In this document: positions 18,529 to 27,867 of the stretch, piece by piece | Layout: every line of letters starts with the position of its first letter | Numbering within the stretch: the stretch's first letter is position 1 | From: Undibacterium sp. KW1 | Lineage (GTDB): Bacteria > Pseudomonadota > Gammaproteobacteria > Burkholderiales > Burkholderiaceae_D | Direction: 5' to 3' | DNA length: 64,000 bases | Assembly: GCF_009937955.1 (NCBI RefSeq) | Contig: NZ_AP018439.1 | Location: 1,178,001 to 1,242,000, forward strand | Program-made: the position numbers and the translations under genes | Notes under the pieces: generated by a model | Told to the model about the DNA's origin: nothing | The model's database searches: none | Seen by the model: the letters and a program-made list of their open reading frames with translations, nothing else

Positions 18529-18889
18529 TCCGGCTGTCTCCTCGATCTTAGAATATGAAGGCGGTAATAATAACCGCTGTTGGTGTTAAATTTGCGTTTC
18601 TTGGCTGAAAACTTTTCATATTTTTTGTAGCAAGCATATGAATCCCTGTTTTAAATAATCTGTACTGCCTGATTTGTACCCCGTCGAGCGCAATTTCCTT
18701 GTGCATTTCATCTTCAAAACAGTCAAGCAATAAGCAATATCTGAACCATGTATAAGGCCGGCTTTTGCATCAATAAGGCATCTGTATGGATAAACTTTGC
18801 ACTGCATGATGCCTGTTGCGCACTAAAACCAAGATTGCACTCATGAAGCCGTGCTCCAAAAAAGATATTACTGTGTTGTAGTTGCCTTC
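18529..18889. other. intergenic region upstream of tonB
   Basis: The 361 bases between the end of the pullulanase gene and the tonB start hold no convincing ORF. A small inverted repeat (GCGGT and ACCGC around TATTATT... at about 18561-18576) lies about 35-50 bases before tonB. I see no clear Fur box or terminator. Confidence 0.4.
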
Positions 18890-21694
18890 CTATTGTCCTA
18901 CAAAGACCACGGCACTCAGAGCGGGAATTGTAAACCGCCCGCTGATACTCTCATACTTCGCTTCTGCTGCCACACGTTTATCTGCTGCTTGTGTAAGCAA
19001 ATGTGTAGGATGCAATTGATAGCTGCGCTGGCTTTGTCCGTCTATGGTTAATGATTGCGTCTGTGAGCTGATATTGATGAAATACATGACATAGTCAAAG
19101 TTTGCCCCTGCCAATTGCCTGCCATCCAGATGCGCTGCTATCAGCAAGGGATTTTGCGTGGGACCTGTATTATAGAAATGCAGGCGCTGTGCGATATCGG
19201 ACGCTGTCGATAATCTGAACAGGCTGGAACTGGCCCTGATCTGCAATAAATCACGGAATTGATCGCGACTATAGGCAATATCTGCGCGGGTCGGTTTAAT
19301 ATTCGTCTGCTTCAGTGCCGCCTTGATGTAAGGGTAAAACTGGGCATTGTCTTTTTCTGGTGGCAAGCCTGTCGCGAAATAATTGTCGCCATAGCTCCAG
19401 TCCAGCCGGTTAAACCAGTCACCGGAATTGAAGCTATTGCTGTCCATAGACTTGGAGCGCAGGATATCGACGCCCGCATGGTAGTAGGCCACACCCTGGC
19501 TGAACGCTGTTGTTGCCAGGGCCAAAGCCTGAATGCGGGCGCGGTCTGCGCTGCTGGTGTCCAGCGGCAGGCGATAGGCATTGATGTCGAACAGGGTCTG
19601 GTTGTCGTGGTTCTCTACATAGTTGACGACTTCTCCAGGCTGGCTGGCATAGCCTGCAGGCTGACCAGCATAATCGATGTCCTGTAACTGCCTGGTCTTG
19701 CCATCAAAGGTCTGCATGCTGAAGTTGCGTACTGAGCCTGCCAGGCCCAGCCTGAGCATGTCGGCTGCGCGCAAAAGATCCTGCTGTGGCCTGGCCTTGT
19801 CGGCCAGGGCGTTTGGCATATAAAACAGGCCATTGATGTAACCCTGGTTTTTCACTATGCCTTCGCCTGCATCGCCATGGCCGCCACCGCGTATGGCATC
19901 GCGGGCGCGGTCGCTGAAGCTGCCTATGCCACTGCCATTCAGTGATAGCTGCGATGCCTGGACAAAGCGCTTGCCGTCCGCAATTTCACCAAAATTCCAG
20001 CCTTCCCCGAGGAACTGAATCTGGCGTCCGGTTTCTCGTAACAACCTGGCTTGCATGTCTTCCATTACCTGTCTGGGTTGGTGTCCCATCAGATCAAAAC
20101 GGAAGGAGTCAATTTTGTAATGCTGTGCCCACAAGAGTACAGAATCGCTCATCAGCTTGGCCATCATGGCATTTTCTGTGGCGGTATTGTCGCAGCAGGT
20201 GGAGCGTTCTATTTGTCCGAGCTGGTTCAGGCGCTGATAGTAGCCGGGGACGATGCGGTCCAATACTGAGTAGGCAGTTTGTCCGGCCCCTGCAGTATGG
20301 TTGTAAACCACGTCCATGCCTACGCGCAAACCTGCCTTGTGCAAGGCCATGACCATTTTCCTGAATTCGATGATGCGCCTGGCTCCATCGCTGGCATCGG
20401 TGGCATAGCTACCCTCGGGCGCATTATAGTGATAGGGCTCATAACCCCAGTTATAACAATCTTTGTCGGCATATTGCGTAGCGATTTTTTGTTGTTCTTC
20501 GCCATCGGCTTTGCCCTTGATGACGGGTGTCTGGCAACCTGCTTCTGCTACCGTGGCAAAGTCAAAGACAGGGAGTAAATGGATGTCTGTCATACCCGCT
20601 GCGCTCAGAGCTTGCAAATGCCGCATGCCATTCGAGTTTGTTTCGCCAAAGGCCAGGTACTTGCCACGCCAGGCAGGTCTCACCGTTGTGTCATTGATGG
20701 AAAAATCCCGTACATGCAATTCATAGACTTGCATGTCGATCTGATTTTTTACTTTGGTGTTTGGCGTTTGCTCGTCCCAGCCCAGGGGTTTTAATTTGCT
20801 GGAAGACAGGTCAGCGATATAACTGCGCTTTGAATCTGTCGTCAGGCTGATGGAGTAGGGGTCGGTAACGCGATTACGCACCAGGCCCCTGCCTGGCACG
20901 TAAACATCGATCAGGTAGGTGTAATACTTGCCGGATAAATCCACCCCGGCACTGGCCTGCCAGTTGCCTGTATCGGTATCGGATTGCATGGGCAGTATGT
21001 TTGTAGATTTGGCTTTGCCATCTGGGTATAGACAAATCGAAACCCGTTGCGCCGTCGGTGCCCAGACCCGGAATTGTGTCTGCGTTTTATTGGTGGCTGC
21101 TGCCTTGCGAATGCTGGCGCCGTAATCATTGAGGCTGCCTGCTGTCTTGTATAAATCATCGAGCGCACCTGCAATTTGCAAGCCCGTGTAATCAATAACC
21201 CGGCCTTCATTGTCTTCTGCGACGACCATTACTTGGGATTGCTGCAATGAGCGTAATTCTTGCAAACTGATATGTGCAAGTTCATATACCTTGCCCGATC
21301 CGATATAGGCAAAGCGTTTCGCAATACCACTGTCTAGTGTCGCGTCTGATGCGGTCAGTGAAGCTACTTCATCAAAGCCGCTTGGTTTAGTGCCCTTGCT
21401 GAGTTTGAGTTGAGCTGTCCTGGAGATGTATAGCCTGACTTTGCTGTCCGCTGCCAAGCCAGGCCAGCGTATTAACTTGCTGGAAAGCCAATAGGCACGT
21501 GCTTCTGTAGCTGGCATCGCGGCTGGCGATAATGTGCTCTCAAATGGACCTGCATTGCATGCAGCAAGGTCTGTGTCTGGCGCATCGCTGGCGACGGCAT
21601 GGCTGCCACAAGTTGCGGCACAAGTCGCGAGTACGCACGCCAGCAAAAAGCTGAGGCGGCTCTTTGCATGTGCAATGGCTTGTTCAAAAAACAA
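18890..21694 (-). CDS. pulA: pullulanase-type alpha-1,6-glucosidase
   Basis: A 934-residue debranching enzyme. The N-terminus is a signal peptide; LLAC near residue 20 and later Cys residues could act as a lipobox, so a lipoprotein is possible. Carbohydrate-binding and pullulanase N2-type modules (about 50-290) precede the GH13 barrel: DVVYNHTAG, FRFDLMGHQ with nucleophile D534, GEGWNFGE with E564, and VENHDNQ with D697. YNWGYEPYHYNAPEGSYATD is the pullulanase signature. It hydrolyses alpha-1,6 branches to give linear maltodextrin. A HexR-like palindrome lies 63 bases upstream, and the gene diverges from a glucokinase gene. Confidence 0.92.
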   Translation of the reverse strand: MFFEQAIAHAKSRLSFLLACVLATCAATCGSHAVASDAPDTDLAACNAGPFESTLSPAAMPATEARAYWLSSKLIRWPGLAADSKVRLYISRTAQLKLSKGTKPSGFDEVASLTASDATLDSGIAKRFAYIGSGKVYELAHISLQELRSLQQSQVMVVAEDNEGRVIDYTGLQIAGALDDLYKTAGSLNDYGASIRKAAATNKTQTQFRVWAPTAQRVSICLYPDGKAKSTNILPMQSDTDTGNWQASAGVDLSGKYYTYLIDVYVPGRGLVRNRVTDPYSISLTTDSKRSYIADLSSSKLKPLGWDEQTPNTKVKNQIDMQVYELHVRDFSINDTTVRPAWRGKYLAFGETNSNGMRHLQALSAAGMTDIHLLPVFDFATVAEAGCQTPVIKGKADGEEQQKIATQYADKDCYNWGYEPYHYNAPEGSYATDASDGARRIIEFRKMVMALHKAGLRVGMDVVYNHTAGAGQTAYSVLDRIVPGYYQRLNQLGQIERSTCCDNTATENAMMAKLMSDSVLLWAQHYKIDSFRFDLMGHQPRQVMEDMQARLLRETGRQIQFLGEGWNFGEIADGKRFVQASQLSLNGSGIGSFSDRARDAIRGGGHGDAGEGIVKNQGYINGLFYMPNALADKARPQQDLLRAADMLRLGLAGSVRNFSMQTFDGKTRQLQDIDYAGQPAGYASQPGEVVNYVENHDNQTLFDINAYRLPLDTSSADRARIQALALATTAFSQGVAYYHAGVDILRSKSMDSNSFNSGDWFNRLDWSYGDNYFATGLPPEKDNAQFYPYIKAALKQTNIKPTRADIAYSRDQFRDLLQIRASSSLFRLSTASDIAQRLHFYNTGPTQNPLLIAAHLDGRQLAGANFDYVMYFINISSQTQSLTIDGQSQRSYQLHPTHLLTQAADKRVAAEAKYESISGRFTIPALSAVVFVGQ

Positions 21695-21757
21695 AACAGT
21701 CTCCTGGGTAAAGCAAGCTTCTTTACTTTGATTGTAGATATGTTTGAATCACATGAA

Positions 21758-21772
21758 AGTAGTGTGACTACA
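21758..21772. promoter_or_regulatory. HexR-like operator upstream of pulA
   Basis: AGTAGTGTGACTACA matches the 15-bp palindrome in all but the first base and lies about 63 bases upstream of the pullulanase start, on the other side of the divergent promoter from the glucokinase site. Confidence 0.5.
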
Positions 21773-21897
21773 TAAATAAAATCGAGTTCACGGCTAGTTT
21801 TACCGGTTTTATTGTGGCTAAAGTCAACTTTGCGCCAATATTTTTTCAAATTCTAACCCAATAATCGCAAATTTGTTAGACATGTGCAGTTGATATA

Positions 21898-21912
21898 TGT
21901 AGTATTGCTACA
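21898..21912. promoter_or_regulatory. HexR-like operator upstream of the second glk, perfect palindrome
   Basis: TGTAGTATTGCTACA is a perfect inverted repeat of TGTAG with a five-base centre. It lies 55 bases upstream of the glucokinase ATG. It shares 14 of 15 bases with the site at 35-49, which supports common control. Confidence 0.58.
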
Positions 21913-21966
21913 TAAAATCTGATCGTGGCCTGCTTTCTTATTTCAGCTCCACTCAGGCGCAAAAAA

Positions 21967-23004
21967 ATGAATGGTGAGATGTTGAGCAATAATCCAAAAA
22001 AATCATGCAATGCCGGCCCACGCTTGCTGGCAGACATAGGCGGCACCAATGCACGTTTCGCATTGGAAATAAATAGCCACGAATTTAATGCTATTGCTGT
22101 ATTGCCATGCAATGCCTATCCTGACTTGCAATCTGCCATCGCCGCCTATTTATCCAGTCCTGAAGTGCTGGCCGTATGTCAGTCAACGGTAAAAAACGCG
22201 GCCATCGCCATCGCCAATCCTGTTGATGGCGATGTGGTGCGTATGACCAATCATCACTGGACTTTTTCCATAGAATCTTTACGGCAGGCTGCCGGGTTTG
22301 ATAATCTGCTGGTCGTCAATGACTTCACCGCTCTGGCAATGGCCTTGCCGCATCTGGCTGCTAATGAGCGTGTACAGATAGGTGGCGGCCATGCCCAGCC
22401 CAATCGCGCCATAGGTTTGATCGGTCCCGGTACCGGCCTGGGTGTGTCTGGCATCATTCCCTCTGGCGGGCACTGGGTCGCATTGTCCAGTGAAGGTGGG
22501 CATGTGAGTTTTTCTCCCAGCAGTGAGTTGGAGATAGCAATTCTGCGCGAGGTCTGGAAAGAATATCCGCATGCCTCCGCTGAAAGATTGATCTCAGGCA
22601 TGGGTCTGGAATTGATGTACCGCATCCTGGCGCAAATGGATAAACAGGCCGATACTGAAGCAATGAATGCAGCCGATATCACCCGTCGCGCACTGGATGG
22701 CAGTTGTGCAATCTGCACACGCACCGTCGATTATTTTTGCGCCATGCTGGGCACTATCGCCGGTAACCTGGCCATGACACTGGGAGCGACTGGTGGTGTA
22801 TATATAGGTGGCGGCATCGTACCTCGTCTGGGTGAGTTTTTTACCCAGTCAGCTTTTCGCCAGCGCTTTGAAGCGAAGGGGCGCTTTGCCGATTATCTGG
22901 CACAAATACCGACTTACCTGATCACGGCAGAGTATCCTGCATTTTTGGGAGTTTCTGCAATATTGAATGAGCGGTTGTCCCTGGACGGCCATGCGGATAC
23001 TTGA
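21967..23004 (+). CDS. glk: glucokinase (stand-alone)
   Basis: A 345-residue protein homologous to the kinase half of the fusion at 5937: [55 protein letters not shown] and [16 protein letters not shown]. It phosphorylates glucose released by the neighbouring glucosidases. I start it at ATG 21967; ATG 21979 is possible, and the upstream GTG at 21925 is unlikely because it would add a basic, non-homologous leader. It has no regulator domain. It is followed by an alpha-glucosidase gene, with a repeat between them. Confidence 0.9.
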   Translation: MNGEMLSNNPKKSCNAGPRLLADIGGTNARFALEINSHEFNAIAVLPCNAYPDLQSAIAAYLSSPEVLAVCQSTVKNAAIAIANPVDGDVVRMTNHHWTFSIESLRQAAGFDNLLVVNDFTALAMALPHLAANERVQIGGGHAQPNRAIGLIGPGTGLGVSGIIPSGGHWVALSSEGGHVSFSPSSELEIAILREVWKEYPHASAERLISGMGLELMYRILAQMDKQADTEAMNAADITRRALDGSCAICTRTVDYFCAMLGTIAGNLAMTLGATGGVYIGGGIVPRLGEFFTQSAFRQRFEAKGRFADYLAQIPTYLITAEYPAFLGVSAILNERLSLDGHADT

Positions 23005-23009
23005 ATGAA

Positions 23010-23154
23010 AAGACCATTTGTCACCCAGGCGCACAGAAGCACAGAGACATAGAGGAGGTATTGAGGGAAAAGCTTGATCTTGTCAGTAGAACTCTCCTTC
23101 ATGTTTTCTCTTTGTCTTTCTCTGTGTCTCCGTGTCTCTGTGTTGAGAGGTCTT
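23010..23154. repeat. dispersed CTCTGTG intergenic repeat, copy C
   Basis: Left half CACAGAAGCACAGAGACATAGAGG; right half TTTCTCTGTGTCTCCG then TCTCTGTGTTGAGAGGTCTT, which matches the right ends of the copies in the exb cluster. It fills most of the gap between glk and the alpha-glucosidase gene. Confidence 0.65.
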
Positions 23155-23184
23155 TTTTCAGGTTAATAATCAAACTTCATATCC

Positions 23185-24822
23185 ATGAATAACTCTAACA
23201 AAGAGCAAGCAAGCGACTGGTGGCGTGATGCCGTGATTTACCAGGTCTATCCGCGCAGTTTTTCAGACAGTAATGGCGATGGCATAGGTGATTTGCCTGG
23301 TATTACTTCCAAACTTGATTACATTGCCAGCCTGGGCGTCGATATCGTCTGGATTTCGCCTTTCTTCACATCGCCGATGAAAGACTTTGGTTACGATGTG
23401 GCAGACTATTGCGATGTCGATCCCATCTTTGGCACGCTGGCAGATTTTGATGCCTTGCTCAAGCGCGCACATGAACTGGGTTTGAAGATCATGATAGACC
23501 AGGTCTTGTCGCACTGTTCGGAAGTGCACCCCTGGTTTGTGGAAAGTCGCAAGAGCCGCGACAATCCCAAGGCCGACTGGTATGTCTGGGCCAATCCCAA
23601 GGCTGACGGCTCGCCCCCCAATAACTGGTTATCCGTATTTGGCGGCTCTGCCTGGCAGTGGGATGCACGTCGTCGTCAATACTATATGCATAATTTCCTG
23701 GTCAGCCAGCCTGACCTGAATTTCCACCATCCTGAAGTGCAACAGGCGCATCTCGACAATATGCGTTTTTGGCTGCAGCGTGGTGTGGATGGTTTCCGTC
23801 TTGATGCCTGCAATTTCCATTTCCATAACCAGTCTTTGCGGGATAATCCACCCAGCCAGGTGCGTGATAACAAGACCGTGCAGGACAATAACCCTTATGG
23901 CATGCAGGCGCATATCCATGACAAGACGCAGCCAGAGAATCTGGTTTTCCTGGAAAAAATCCGCAGCTTGTTGAATGAATATGGCGCGATCGCCATCGGT
24001 GAAGTAGGGGCCGATGATTCGCTGGCAGTGATGGCAGATTACACCGCCGATGGCAATAAATTGCAGATGGCCTATAGCTTCAATTTGCTGACAGCGACGT
24101 ACTCTGCTGCCTACATACGCCAGCAAGTGGAGGAATACGAAGCGCGGGTCAAAGGTGGTTGGGTATCCTGGTCTGTGGGTAACCATGATTCTGTACGCGT
24201 TATGACACGCTGGGGTGGGGCAGGAGCAACTCCGCAATTTGCCAAAATGCTGCTGGCCATGCAAATGGCCTTGAAAGGCACACCCTGCCTGTATCAGGGG
24301 GATGAGCTGGCGCTGACAGAAGCCGACATCGCCTATGAAGATATACAAGACCCGTATGGCATTACTTTCTGGCCAGAATTCAAGGGCCGCGATGGTTGCC
24401 GCACGCCCATGCCCTGGCAGGTAGATCAGGTAAATGCCGGTTTCAGTTCTGGCAAACCATGGTTGCCAGTGCCGGCGGAACATGCTGCACATGCAGTTTC
24501 TGCGCAAGATCAGAATGATCAATCTGTCTTGAATTTTGCCCGCCATATCCTGGCCTGGCGCAAAAAATATCCACAGCTTAGCCGGGGAGAAATCAGCTTC
24601 TTCGATGCCCCTGAACCTGTATTGGCGATACGCCGTGACCTGACTGGCAGCAATACTCTGTTCGCAGCATTTAATCTGGGAAATCAGTCTGTCAGTTTTA
24701 ACTGGCCAGCAACTCAGAATGCAGTGCAATTGAAGGACGCTGGCTTGCCAGGGCAAGTCACCGATGGTCAGGTGGAATTACCAGCCTACGGTGCATGGTT
24801 TGGTGAGCTACTAATGAAGTAA
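23185..24822 (+). CDS. cytoplasmic GH13 alpha-glucosidase
   Basis: A 545-residue GH13_23-type enzyme with no signal peptide. WWRDAVIYQVYPRSFSDSNG opens the barrel. The catalytic residues are D207 in GFRLDACNF, E273 in GEVGAD and D335 in SVGNHDS, with region I as DQVLSH. It hydrolyses maltose and short maltodextrins (or other alpha-glucosides) to glucose, feeding the glucokinase encoded just upstream. The C-terminal 80 residues are a beta-sandwich. A strong terminator follows at 24845. Confidence 0.9.
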   Translation: MNNSNKEQASDWWRDAVIYQVYPRSFSDSNGDGIGDLPGITSKLDYIASLGVDIVWISPFFTSPMKDFGYDVADYCDVDPIFGTLADFDALLKRAHELGLKIMIDQVLSHCSEVHPWFVESRKSRDNPKADWYVWANPKADGSPPNNWLSVFGGSAWQWDARRRQYYMHNFLVSQPDLNFHHPEVQQAHLDNMRFWLQRGVDGFRLDACNFHFHNQSLRDNPPSQVRDNKTVQDNNPYGMQAHIHDKTQPENLVFLEKIRSLLNEYGAIAIGEVGADDSLAVMADYTADGNKLQMAYSFNLLTATYSAAYIRQQVEEYEARVKGGWVSWSVGNHDSVRVMTRWGGAGATPQFAKMLLAMQMALKGTPCLYQGDELALTEADIAYEDIQDPYGITFWPEFKGRDGCRTPMPWQVDQVNAGFSSGKPWLPVPAEHAAHAVSAQDQNDQSVLNFARHILAWRKKYPQLSRGEISFFDAPEPVLAIRRDLTGSNTLFAAFNLGNQSVSFNWPATQNAVQLKDAGLPGQVTDGQVELPAYGAWFGELLMK

Positions 24823-24844
24823 ATGTTTTGCAGAGCGCTTGACA

Positions 24845-24878
24845 GGGCTGCATGCTGACCGTGCAGCCCTTTTTTTTT
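24845..24878 (+). terminator. rho-independent terminator after the alpha-glucosidase gene
   Basis: GGGCTGCA and TGCAGCCC form an 8-bp stem around a 9-base loop, followed by nine T. Confidence 0.92.
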
Positions 24879-24899
24879 GGTAAGACAAACTTGCAACTG

Positions 24900-25868
24900 T
24901 TAAGCGGGTGTTTGCGCATCAACAGAAAATTGCTTGCGATAATTGCCGGGACTGTTCGCAACGATGCGGCGGAAGTGGCGGCGCAGAGATTCTTCCGAGC
25001 CAAAGCCTGCCAGCTCAGCGATCTGTGGCAGGCTGGTCGCTGGTGACTCCAGCAATTCCTTGGCGATGGCGACGCGTTCACGTATCAGCCATTCACCTGG
25101 CGCCATACCTGTGCTGTCCTTGAAATGGCGTTGCAGCGTGCGGGTACTCATGGCTGCTTTTTCTGCCATCGAGGCCAGATTATGCGGCAGGGCGGGGTTG
25201 GATCTGACCCAGTCCATTAACTTGGCCAGGCGTGCATGTTCATCTGCGGGCATGGGGCGTGGTACAAACTGTGCCTGCCCACCTTCGCGATGTGGCGGTA
25301 CCACAAGGCGCTGTGCGACCATATTGGCTACCTTCGCACCATAATCCTTGCGCACCAGATGCAGCAGCATATCCAGTCCGGCGGCAGAACCTGCTGAAGT
25401 CATGATCTGCCCCTGATCTACATACAAGGCGTTTGCCTGTACCTTGATTTCTGGATAGCGTCTTAGCAATTTTTCTGCATAGCGCCAGTGGGTAGTGACG
25501 GTTTTGCCATCGAGTATGCCAGCAGCAGCGAGGATGAACACGCCAGAGCAGATTGTACAGATACGCGCACCACGCGCATGTGCTAGGCGAATTTTGCCCA
25601 GCAAAGCTGGCGGTGGCGTTTCATCGGCATCACGCCAGCCAGGGATGATGATAGTGTCGGCCTGATCCAGCATGTCCAGGCCATGTGGCACTTCTACCGT
25701 GATACCGCCAGCGGCCCGCAATTTGCCGGGTTCCGCAGCGCAAACAGCAAAGTCATACCATTCCACACCTAGTTCCGGGCGGTTCAGGGCAAACAGTTCA
25801 ACCGTGCAGCCAAATTCAAAGGTACACAATTGATCATAGGCAAGGGCGACGACAAGATGTGGTTTCAT
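24900..25868 (-). CDS. ftrA: FtrA-like AraC-family regulator with DJ-1/PfpI domain
   Basis: A 322-residue GlxA/FtrA protein. Residues 1-190 form a DJ-1/PfpI domain (CTICSGVFILAAAGILDGKTVTTHW is the nucleophile-elbow region with its Cys). The last 110 residues are an AraC helix-turn-helix domain (NLASMAEKAAMSTRTLQRHFKD and LPQIAELAGFGSEESLRRHFR). The length and the VALAYDQLCTFEFGCTVELFAL opening match FtrA. The ligand is unknown. It faces the terminator of the alpha-glucosidase gene and is not part of the glucan locus. Confidence 0.85.
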   Translation of the reverse strand: MKPHLVVALAYDQLCTFEFGCTVELFALNRPELGVEWYDFAVCAAEPGKLRAAGGITVEVPHGLDMLDQADTIIIPGWRDADETPPPALLGKIRLAHARGARICTICSGVFILAAAGILDGKTVTTHWRYAEKLLRRYPEIKVQANALYVDQGQIMTSAGSAAGLDMLLHLVRKDYGAKVANMVAQRLVVPPHREGGQAQFVPRPMPADEHARLAKLMDWVRSNPALPHNLASMAEKAAMSTRTLQRHFKDSTGMAPGEWLIRERVAIAKELLESPATSLPQIAELAGFGSEESLRRHFRRIVANSPGNYRKQFSVDAQTPA

Positions 25869-25923
25869 GGCATGATCTTACCGTATCTTTTGAATTGCGA
25901 CATATTCTGCACTGCTAAACTGT

Positions 25924-27140
25924 TTATTCGCGTAGCCAGTCGCGCAATTCATAGTACCAATAGGCGCATTGTGCGGCCATCAAGCCCATACTGCCAAAGG
26001 CAGGTGGCAAGCCGTAGTGATCAAGTCCATGAGGTAAAGTATGCTTGTGAGCGATAGCCTGCGCCACGGCTTCGCCAGCCAGCCAATTTGTGGCATCTTG
26101 TGCTGGGCATAGCTCATCAGGCCGCTCCACGCATATTCGACCTTTGTTCCAGCCAGTTGCGGATACACCTTGAGCATATCTCCATACAGTAAATCAGCGA
26201 CTTCGGCGGGCTGCCTGTCGCGTATGGAAATCCGCCCGCCCCAGAGCAGGCGGCTGCCTGCCAGTGGCCGGTAATAATCAAAAGCAAAGCGGGTATCATA
26301 AACCGCAGCGCCGGTTTGCATGGCGCTTGCCAGTTTGTCGCCCAGTTTTTCAGTCGTCATGACATAGGTGGCGATGGGCAGTACCGAGCGCCCCAATTGT
26401 GGATAAAGTTTTTCTATGTAGCCGCCACAACAGGCGACCACGTGTCGTGCTTTCACCGAGCCATTTGCAGTACGTACGATCTTTTCAGCACTAGCGGCAT
26501 CGATTGCGCGTACGCGGCTGCGCTCGTGAATGCGTACAGCCCCGGAACTCAAAACCCTGGCCAGGGCCTGGGCATATTTCAGCGGGTGGAAATGAAATGC
26601 ATTTTGCTCATGCAGGGCGCCAAAATAACGCTCAGTATGCAATACTGCACGGGTCTGTTCCCGCGACCACGGTGTCCAATCGACTTCAAATTCGCGCAGC
26701 ATGAAATCTCTTTGTTGCTGGAGTTTTTTTGCATCATCAAACCAGTTGGCGAGCAAGACACCGTTATCGTTGACGTCGCATTCCATCTGATGTTGCGTGA
26801 TGCGTTGGCGTATCAGCGCAACTGCATCCAGCGTCAATTGATACAGCTTGCGCGCAGGCTCAAGGCCAACTTGTTTGATCAGGCTTGCATTGTCAAGGCT
26901 GAAACCGCCAAACACAAAACCGCCATTGCGGCCAGAAGCACCGTGGGCTATCGCCTCAGCTTCCAGCAAGACGATATTGCTGACGCCACGCTCCAGCAAG
27001 CCCATTGCCGTCGCCAGACCAGCAAAACCACCACCGATGATGCAGACTTCGCAAGCCAAGTCTTCTTGCAGAGCTGGATAGTCAATAGTAGCTGCGCTTG
27101 CCTGATAAAAAGTTTGCTGTAAATTTTCTTGGAGGATCAT
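25924..27140 (-). pseudogene. FAD-dependent amine oxidoreductase, internal deletion
   Basis: A DAO-type flavoprotein of the gamma-glutamylputrescine oxidase group. The FAD motif CEVCIIGGGFAGLATAMGLLERG and GASGRNGGF are intact. The frame starting at 27140 runs through the substrate domain to HKMPQIG at about 26085, then goes out of frame. The matching C-terminus (LAGEAVAQAIAHKHTL...YGLPPAFGSMGLMAAQ...) is present in another frame down to 25924. In family members HKMPQIG and LAGE are separated by about 25 residues including the FAD-binding GGHG segment, which is missing here. This is a deletion of roughly 70-80 bases, not a homopolymer slip, so the gene is probably inactive. Confidence 0.8.
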
Positions 27141-27441
27141 AAGCGCTTGCAGCGACAGAAAAGCCGTCAAATTACACGCAATAGCTGTTTCAAGGCAAGC
27201 TGGTGCTTTAATCTGCACATGTTTACTTTTGTTTTATTGCCAATTACACTAAGTTGATAAACATCTTCTCAGCGTCGATGTAAATCTGCTTCGGTCGTTA
27301 ATCCCAGCAGCCAGGTCTGATGTTCCGCATCTCGCTACAAGCGCTAGTCGCTGGTATTGGTGGGGATTGGCAGGTATTGAACAGGCAGGCGCGCGTGGGC
27401 GGCTTCTATGAACACTCAACAATATTTTCCTGGTTTATCAC

Positions 27442-27678
27442 ATGCGTAAATTGCCAGCACGTTATGCCGGATTGGTCATGCCCTTCCTTTTATCAATACT
27501 GATGACCTTTATTGTCTCTTTCATCAGTACCTTGCGCAGTGTTGGATTAGTGGATCATTTCTTGCAAATCTGGATGGGTTCCTGGGCATTGTCCTGGGTA
27601 TTTGCGTTTCCCACCTTGTTGCTGGTTTTGCCCCTGGTCAGGCGTATGACCAGCATGCTGGTTGAGACACCGGGTTAA
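27442..27678 (+). CDS. DUF2798 small membrane protein
   Basis: A 78-residue protein with two membrane helices. PFLLSILMTFIVSFISTLRSVG, WMGSWALSWVFAFPTLLLVLP and VRRM are the DUF2798 pattern. The function is unknown. It lies alone between the flavoprotein and a hypothetical gene. Confidence 0.75.
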   Translation: MRKLPARYAGLVMPFLLSILMTFIVSFISTLRSVGLVDHFLQIWMGSWALSWVFAFPTLLLVLPLVRRMTSMLVETPG

Positions 27679-27867
27679 ACCCGACTTGTTTTCTTGCATA
27701 ACTCTGCTAGCCTGAGTTTGAAGGACACTGCGGACAGATAGAAACATCTGCTTACAAGTAATTACTATTTATCACGTACAAATTATTGCGAATTTTATAT
27801 TATTGCTTTTTGTAAATATATTCTTTGATGGTGCATGAAATTTCATTCATTGTCTTAATTCGTAACA

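Noticed and set aside
23629..24756. Long minus-strand ORF (375 codons)
   Set aside because: It is the antisense of the alpha-glucosidase gene, rich in His/Gln/Ile as expected for a shadow frame, and has no family motif.
26316..27122. Plus-strand ORF (268 codons)
   Set aside because: It lies opposite the FAD oxidoreductase, which has recognisable motifs on the minus strand.
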